64,000 nucleotides of DNA, taken from Chelonoidis abingdonii (taxonomy: Eukaryota > Chordata > Testudines > Testudinidae). Below the pieces are notes generated by a model, which saw nothing but the letters and a program-made list of their open reading frames with translations, was not told the origin of the DNA and made no database searches. The position numbers and the translations under genes were made by a program. Position 1 is the stretch's first letter; every line of letters starts with the position of its first letter. Positions 56,591 to 64,000 of the stretch are shown one piece after another. Location: assembly GCF_003597395.2 (NCBI RefSeq), contig NC_133769.1:180063773-180127772 (forward strand), written 5' to 3'.

Positions 56591-59404
56591 AGGCCCTGAG
56601 AAAGCATCCAGTTCTAGGAAAGGTCACTATTATTATGCACAGCAATGACTTGTAGTGTAATATGACAGTAGGCACAGTGTTTTACTATGTGAGTACATGC
56701 ATTTTACCATACTGGCAATGTGTAGTATGCATATGGAAAATGCATATACAATGTAGTCAAGAAAAGATGTATATAATGGGGTGTATTAAAAGATGTGACA
56801 GACCAAATCTGTCTATTGGGGAACCAAAAAAAAAAAAAAAGGTAACTGAACAAGATTTCTCAATCTTGTACAGGAGCCCCCTCCTCCCGCAACCCCACCA
56901 GCAAAAAAAAATATATATATAATAAAACTCATCTCTGTTTACATTTGATGCACAAAACTTAACACAAACAGTTGCACTTTTCCAGTCAGGTTCTCCCTCC
57001 CTTCGAAAAAGAGAGGGAAGAGCTATAAGAACGTCTGCCTTTGAGATGGTTGAGCTCCACCCCAATGCCACAGATTAAGGTTAAACTCCAAGGTGAGGGT
57101 TTATCCAGAGTGGTGGAATTATTTTTACTTTCCTGCTATAAACACTAACAATCCTGGGAGAAACCTTGTAGACTGCAAGTTTTTCCCTGTGATTTCATCC
57201 TGGCTTCCTGTGTGCAGGTATATTAAAGTATTGCAGAAAACTGCATGTCCAGCAATACCAAACAAACATGTTCCTTGAAGAGCCACATCTCTTTGTTTCT
57301 TAACTATTTATTGCCTTTCAGTTCTCTAGCATTAATGTATTATACTCCAGGAAATATTTATCCTCTACTGCAGCCTTATACTAAACTACTTGCTACATAC
57401 AGTGCATAGCCTTTAATGGCTTACAAATGTGTAAGCCCTGTTACTTGGCACATCTGCAAGAGAAGTTTACTCAGTCATTTCTTGGCAAATAAAGGGCTTG
57501 AGCTTGCAGACTTTACTCATGTGAGTCAGGGTTGTAGGATTGGGCTCCTAGTACAGGTTTCAGCTTTGCTCTTTTGTACAATAGACATGGTGTGCCTCAA
57601 GGTGAGCCAAACCACATATGCAGTCCTAGCTAAGACAACTTCTGGTTGAGTGCTTTTATCCATGTCCTTTGATGCTGCAAATGACTGTTTTGAGTCATGG
57701 CACGTCATTCAGTAGGTTGCCTGCACCTACAGGAAACCCACAGAGCATCTGACTCTGCAAACTATGTGTCTATTTATGTACATCAGACATGAAATTCACT
57801 GGTGCATTAAGAAGTTTAATCTAAATGTTTTACTCTTATGGGGGAGTACCTATACTTTAGATGTATAGCAACAGATAGAATTAATCTGACCATTCCATGT
57901 GATTTTGTATCTTCATGTTTCCCAACAGTGACCATCCCTGCTGTCTTTTCTGTTACAATCTAGACGACTGATATTATAGAGCACTAAACTCTTTGTTTTG
58001 ACTTTAACAGCCTAGAAGGAAGTTTGAGCTGCCCTAAAAAGCCAGCTAGAGATTCACCCGATGTAGAGGAATCCCTCAGTGTTGTAGAGCACAGACACAC
58101 AGGGCCAGAAACTTGCACCACCAACTTCCCCCATCCGGTGTAGAGGGCGAGCTAGGGCTGGAAGGCAACGTGCTTCAGTTGTCCTGAACTGGTGGAGCTG
58201 CTGGTAGAAGTTACAGAAACTAGATGACCATTGGGTCAGGGAAGGTGGAAAGGGGCCTCACACCCGCTGGTCTCCCACAGCTGCACAGACTGAGGTCAGC
58301 ACAGAAGAGGATCAACCTCCCTGTCTTTGTATGTCCTGTAAAGCACCAGCTGTACTTCTGGCATAGAAACAGCAGCTTAAAAAAAAGAAAACTAGACAGG
58401 ATCTTTGTAGACAACATACGTTATAAATATCATGTTTAGAGTCAACATATCGTAGGATAAAATATTTGCAAGTGGAACAAATTTAAAATGAGTAGAAACT
58501 ATCTGCATCTGCAATATATTTCTAAGACAAATGGATCTCCTCACATATTTTGAAATCACAAGATATATGCAGTTCCTGGTGGCAAGGCTCAGAGTATTAT
58601 ATTGCATAATATATCACCCCACCCTATCAGTTTAAATGCAGTTGTGTGTGTTTGTGTGTGAGGGGGATTTGAGTTGTTTGTTTGTTTAAGGGATGAAGCA
58701 GGAATTTTTCATGGGCAAAATCGGGGTGTGATCACCAGCAGGGATCAGAAAATATTTTACTGCATGGTACTAAATTGCCTGGTTAAATATACTTCAAAGG
58801 TTAAGTCTGTCTTTTCCCCTAAAAGTAAGATTCCCTATTTTCTGGCTGCAACCGATACTGTATTAAGAAGCTTATACAGGTATTTATTTTTTAAAAAAAA
58901 ATTGGACATTTTTAGGGCTCAAAAGGCTATAGGAGAGAATTTCTCTCTAACATGAGGTCATTTAACAAGTGAAGAGGCTAAATCTCTGCAGTTTAGATAT
59001 CACTCCCTCTGTTCCATAGTTTACTCTGAAATAAAATATTAAAAATATAGTAATATAATGTACAAAGCTCTTGTCCATATCTTTACTTAGACCAGCTTAA
59101 TTTGGCCTGAGAATGATAAATTCAAACTGCTAATTGGACACCTTGTCCCTATGCTTGTTTTCATTCTTCTTAACCCTACAGGACCCATCCGAAGGTACAA
59201 CCATGTCTCCCCAACACCCTACGAGTCAATCCTGCGTACTACTCTCCCTCCAGGAAGGAAAGACTCCATACCTTTATTAAGGTCTATCCTGCCCTCCTGC
59301 TGGTCCTATGGCTAGCTTCTTTGGTCCAGGATGTAGATGAACTAAGCCTGGTTTCTGGATATCAGGTCAGTTTAATACTGAATGACCCACTGGTACCCTA
59401 ACTA
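56591..59404. other. Non-coding stretch
   Basis: A poly-A run lies at about 56826-56840 and a TG-rich run at 58643-58660. No gene or exon is recognised. Confidence 0.35.
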
Positions 59405-59624
59405 AGGCCATGTCGACACTACTGGCTAAATGGGCACTCCTGCAATCGATACAGTGATGTCAATTTAATGGGTTTGGTGAAGACAAGCTAAGTCGATGGG
59501 AAGATGTCTGCTGTCAACACAGTGCAGTGTAGACACTGCTGTAAGTCGACCTAAGTTATGTCAACTTCAGTTATGTAACTTACATAACTTAGATCAATTT
59601 ACAGCGTTAGTGTAGACCAGCCCT
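59405..59624. mobile_element. MITE
   Basis: The ends aggccatgtcgacactac and gttagtgtagaccagccct are inverted, and the interior has repeated gtcgac/aagtcga and taacttacataactta palindromes. It is related in its ends to 21566-21812 and, loosely, to the 2.1-kb element at 9271. Confidence 0.7.
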
Positions 59625-62049
59625 AAAATAAGTTTTTGTAAATAAAAGATAAAATTATCATGGCACTTAAAAGCCTCACTCACTTTTGAAAATGGGCCTG
59701 ATGCATTTTGACCATCCCCATGCCCAGACATCTATGAAACAAAAATCCTAATCATCCAAATGGCAGTTGCCCAGTGAGGACCACTCACAACAGAAGGGAT
59801 GACGGGCACTTACTGGAAGGCAAAGAACTCTTTTGGACTAAGCCAAGTGAGTAAACTCCTTCCTAACTTTAAATCTGGTGACAGTAGTTTCTGGTGTGTA
59901 GCACTGTAATAGCAAAGGGGGAAGACCTGTGCTGGCAACTCTGGAGCAAGAACACTTCCATCCTGGGGTGATCAGTCCCAGAAGCAGTGAAATCTCCCTT
60001 TGAATGTGGCGTCAGAGTGTCGAGAGGAGGGGAGGTCAGGAGGTCTGGGGATAGCTGCTCCTGGGGTTTAGGCATCAGGAGGCGGTGTGTGATAGGCGGT
60101 GGGGGGCGGGCAGAAACATAGAGCAGCTCCCACAATATTTCTGTTGAGGAGGCACAAACCCACTCATCGCTGTGTTCCCACACCTGCCTAAGACCCAGCT
60201 CCCAAAGTAAGGTGGGAGAGAAGGATAATGCTTAGCCAAATAGTGATGGATTGGGAGACTGCCATTCCCGTGGTCCTCGGGCACCATACAATTCTACCCC
60301 TGGACAAGGAACTTGAGATGGGAGGGACAGAGAAAACACGAGGCACCCATACACTGGGAGTCAGGAAGCTGCCATCCACAACATCCTGACCAGAGCCAGT
60401 CTTCTCTTCAGTGTGAACTACCCTGCTCAAAAGCAAGCTTTCAAGTAACATTTGCCCTTTTTTTTAAAAAAAACCAAACAGTGTTGTAGTCTGATGAATG
60501 TTCAAGGACACCTCTCCTGCTGCCTGTATTTCTAGAGAAACACCTTCTACAGGTTTTATGTAATCTGATTTAAAAAACAAAGATGATAACCTTTGAAGCA
60601 CCCCAAAGTGAAATATGCCACAAGTAGCTTTAAACAAATATCCTCAAGGCAGGTACTGAAGCTGAATCTGGCTTTAACCAGATGGGGGAAACTCCTCTGC
60701 TATTAGCTTTTCTCCTGCTGATATTTAGAGGAATGTTCAAGGACACATCGGCTGCTGCCTGCATTTCTAGGTAATAGATTTTGGACCTGAAATTTACTGG
60801 CCAGCTAGAAGAATAATACTGCAAAACCAATTTAGCTCTCACAGCTGAGCCTCACTTAACTGGAATTATTTATCCTTTCAGCTTGTAGAAATGGGTCTAT
60901 TGTGGCATTCTAGACCCATACACCAAAAATAACTATAAAACCACACACGTATCAGCAGAACTAGTGTCAACTAAAGATAATACAGAACTCCGTCATCAAA
61001 CCACCCCCTTGGGAGAAGCCTGAGTAAAGACAGCACTTTGCACGGTCTCTGAAAGCCAACATACCAAGAGGGGAAAGCAAAGGCTTGAGTCCCCTGAGAA
61101 TGCCTCCCATGCAAATGTACAAATCCGTGGGCTATTGACTTGAACTCTGCCACTCTCTGATGTCAGGGGTAATAACTGAGAATGAAATATACTAGATGTA
61201 TAACAAACCTCCTTCAGGTAATTTTTGTATCTACATAATAGGTCTATAAATCTAGCTAACAAATTTCTCATCAATGTGTGTTGGGGCAGACACAGTCAAA
61301 AAACGTTCCTTTTCAGACAGCTCTTTAAATGTGCACTTTCAGCCAATACAAAAAGAACCGAGGCAGTCACAGATGGCTAGTGAACTCACCTTCATGTTTT
61401 ACTGAAGCTGTGGATATTATGGAAAGATGTAACTCTGGCTGTCTTTTCATGACAGTCTTTTCTTCGTCTCCTCAGACATGTACCTCTCTGGAGTGGCGGA
61501 GTGCCTGCTGGGGTAATTTTCAGGGATTAGTGACTGCTCCAGGTTTCAAGCAAAAATGTGACAACTGTGTACAATAAGCATTCTCAAAGTGTTCTCAAAC
61601 TGTTTGATGTTTTAGCCTGGACGGGCTCTTATGGGAGATAGAGCCTCAGGGATACCACCCCTCACATTTGTGATAGTCCGACCCATCTCCCCTCCCACCT
61701 CTGTAGCAACTATAGCAATTGCTTACATGGAATAATAATACTGGGAAAGTATTTATGCATGCCTGTTTCTTTGTGTGTGTGTGGGGGGGAGCGGGAAATT
61801 AGTCATGCTGTGTTTGCTCTTCATTTCATCTCCCTCTGCCATCTCTTCTGATCCAGCAGAGAAAAAAAAGGAGAGACAGGTCCTGTTAACCAACCAGCAC
61901 TCCATGAAAATTCAACAAGTATTCCATGGATCACTGTTTGTGAAACCTGGATCTATGTAAACCATCTGATTTACTTTATACTGTGTAGGAGGCTGCCCCT
62001 CATAATTCTCAACTGAACTGGAACAGGGATGGTTGAAGAGTGGACATAC
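59625..62049. other. Non-coding stretch with one diverged direct repeat
   Basis: No gene is recognised. A 43-bp direct repeat occurs at 60493-60535 and 60728-60770 (listed separately). Confidence 0.35.
60493..60770 (+). repeat. Direct repeat, 43 bp, two copies 235 bp apart
   Basis: 60493-60535 and 60728-60770 share gaatgttcaaggacac and ctgctgcctg(t/c)atttctag, 38 of 43 bases. Both end in tttctag. Confidence 0.85.
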
Positions 62050-62074
62050 CATAAAACATCTTGTTTTATACTGT

Positions 62075-62345
62075 AAAGCAGTCTTTCAAACAGGGGTTGT
62101 GAACCTGAGGGGGTCATGAAAGGCACTGAAAATTTACTACCATCTAAAGCAAATTTTTTTTCTCCCCACTCCCAAAGTTATCCTTCATGTTCACGTATTT
62201 TCTGTCAACCTCTTGAACACATACACACAACTTCAACAGGCTTAGCATTGGTGCTACTGCACAAGAATAAAAAAACAAAGTAAGGGGGTTGCGAACACTT
62301 GCCTTTGAATAAGGGGTCACCAACCTGCGAAGGGTGAGAATGGTG
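62075..62345. repeat. Probable hAT-like MITE remnant
   Basis: A caggggttgtgaacctgagg block at the left is partly mirrored by gggggttgcgaacacttgcc and aggggtcaccaacctgcg near the right. No target duplication could be fixed. Confidence 0.35.
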
Positions 62346-62612
62346 GTGTTAAGGAAAGACAGTCCTTTTTAGGCAAATATTTTAGTGAAACATCTACTTT
62401 GTGACTTTTATAAGACATGAGCACCCACTGCCTAAGCCTCTAGCAAATTCACGTTAACAATTCATAGCTAGTCACATTTGACGTCATGCTGCCAACAATC
62501 AACTGAACACGTTTGAGTCTTGGCTCCTTAAAACATATACTTCAGGCTATGCCAGAAGAAAAGGTTTTTTTTGTTTTTTGGTCTGATCTATAAAAACTTG
62601 GGCAGTTTAAAT

Positions 62613-63560
62613 CATAGAATATCAGGGTTGGACGGGACCTCGGAGGTAATCTAGTCCAACCCCCTGCTCAAAGCAGGACCAATCCCCAACTAAATCATCC
62701 CAGGCAGGGCTTTGTCAAGCCTGACCTTAAAAACCTCTAAGGGGAAGATTCCACCACCTCCCTAGGTAACCCATTCCAGTGCTTCACCACCCTCCTTGTG
62801 AAAAAGTTTTTTCTAATATCCAACCTAAACCTCCCCTGCTGCAACTTGAGACCATTACTCTGTGTTCTGTCATCTGCTACCACTGAGAACAGTCTAGATT
62901 CACCTCTTTGGAACCCCCTTTCAGGTAGTTGAAAGCAGCTATCAAATCCCCCCTCATACTTCTCTTCTGAAGACTAAACAATCCCAGTTCCCTCAGCCTG
63001 TCCTCTTAAGTCATGTGCTCCAGCCCCCTAATCATTTTTGTTGTCCTCTGATGGGCTCTTTCCAATTTTTCCACATCTGTCTTGTAGTGTGGAGCCCAAA
63101 ACTGGACACAGTACTCCAGATGAGGCCTCACCAATGTCGAATAGAAGGGATCTGCTGGCAATGCCCCTACCTATACAGCCCAAAATGCCGTTAGCCTTCT
63201 TGGCAACAAGGGCACACTGTTGACTCATATCCAGCTTCTCATCCACTGTAACCCCTAGGTCCTTTTCTGCAGAACTGCTGCCTAGCCACTAGGCCTCTAG
63301 TCTGTAGCAGTGCATGGGATTCTTCCGTCCTAAGTGCAAGACTCCGCACTTGTCCTTGTTGAACCTCATCAGATTTTTTTTGGCTCTAAAAAGTCTAGGT
63401 CCCTCTGTATCCTATCCCTACCTTCCAGCGTATCTACCACTCCTCCCAGTTTAGTGTCATCTGCAAACTTGCTGAGGGTGCAGTCCACGCCATCCTACAG
63501 ATCGTTAATGAAGAGCTTGAACAAAACCGGCCCCAGGACCAACCCTTGGGGCACTCTGCT
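62613..63560 (-). mobile_element. CR1 LINE, antisense
   Basis: The 3' end at 62613 has catagaatatcagggttggac and the agtccaaccccctgctc block. The minus strand at 63028-63246 reads LDMSQQCALVAKKANGILGC, the C-terminal part of CR1 reverse transcriptase. Upstream (63300-63560) further remnants occur, including the coding equivalent of gtcatctgcaaacttgctga. Frames are broken. It is a younger-looking copy than the one at 37370. Confidence 0.9.
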
Positions 63561-64000
63561 TGATACCGGCTGCCAACTAGACACATCACATAACACCTTG
63601 CCTGACTGTGGATGCGAGGGAGGAATTGTTTGCAGGCTACTCTGACTGCTCTCAGCTCTCACTCATTGATGTGAAGCACGGACTTGTGAGGGCCCAATAT
63701 CCCTTAGGGGAATCATAATTAGCAGGTCAAAACTTTGTTTACCCTGAAAGAGACAATTCACAGCCAGGCCTGTAGACAACTGACGCCTTGTAAACAAGGT
63801 TATGTAAGTACTCATGGCCACATGGCCCAACAATGCAGGCAGGATTGTATGGACATTATGGGGCTCAAACGGATTTGCTGTATGAGCCCAGTATGCAGGG
63901 GAAACTGTCCTCTGATAAGTAAGCCTTGGCTGTAACAGCGTCCAGCCTTGTTCCTGATGAATTCTGCCAATTGTGAAGATACCAAGGTGGACTTCACCAG
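63561..64000. other. Unassigned sequence at the right edge
   Basis: The sequence does not continue the CR1 reading clearly and may be another repeat. No gene is recognised. Confidence 0.3.

Overview
The window looks like euchromatic DNA of a non-mammalian amniote, most likely a turtle. The evidence is an intron-containing gene with GT/AG splice sites, a single-exon serotonin receptor, and interspersed repeats of the types I associate with turtle genomes. These include several CR1 LINE pieces (sense and antisense), a tRNA-type SINE with a CR1-like tail, many hAT-like elements with 8-bp target duplications, fold-back elements and a solo LTR. The assignment rests on recognising repeats and protein families; no database search was run. 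I see no bacterial genes, rRNA, functional tRNA gene or CRISPR array. Bases 1352-1753 are an assembly gap of 402 Ns.

Left part (about 2.1-18.5 kb, + strand): a CD200 receptor-like (CD200R1-like) immune inhibitory receptor gene can be pieced together from exons whose phases fit throughout. They are a 60-bp N-terminal exon (2167-2226), an Ig V-domain exon (4622-4936), a transmembrane exon (13462-13563), a 47-bp cytoplasmic exon (15673-15719) and a terminal exon with the stop codon at 17398-17400, followed by a 3'UTR with AATAAA signals. The signal-peptide exon is not seen. No exon for the C2-type Ig domain usual in CD200R was found between V and TM.

About 21.4-28.5 kb: a diverged tandem duplicate of this locus. 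Introns can be matched block by block, but its V exon has lost the splice acceptor AG, an Ig cysteine and the reading frame, and is split by a hAT-type MITE. Its TM exon has a stop codon, and no terminal exons are visible. It is a pseudogene. Different transposons interrupt the two copies, so the duplication is older than those insertions.

28.7-51 kb: mostly repeats and non-coding DNA, including a fold-back tRNA-like element, an antisense CR1, a decayed hAT transposon with remnants of a BED finger and transposase, and small palindromic elements.

51.2-52.3 kb (- strand): an intact single-exon coding sequence for the 5-HT1F serotonin receptor (HTR1F, 364 aa), with a 5'UTR splice acceptor just upstream. 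It is the only complete long ORF in the window. 52.3-64 kb: its upstream flank/intron, a GC-cored DNA transposon, a MITE and a third antisense CR1.

The two genes act in unrelated processes, one in myeloid/lymphoid inhibition and the other in serotonin signalling, and nothing suggests they work together. The most interesting items are the CD200R-like locus with its apparent lack of a C2 exon and its dead duplicate, and several fold-back transposons.
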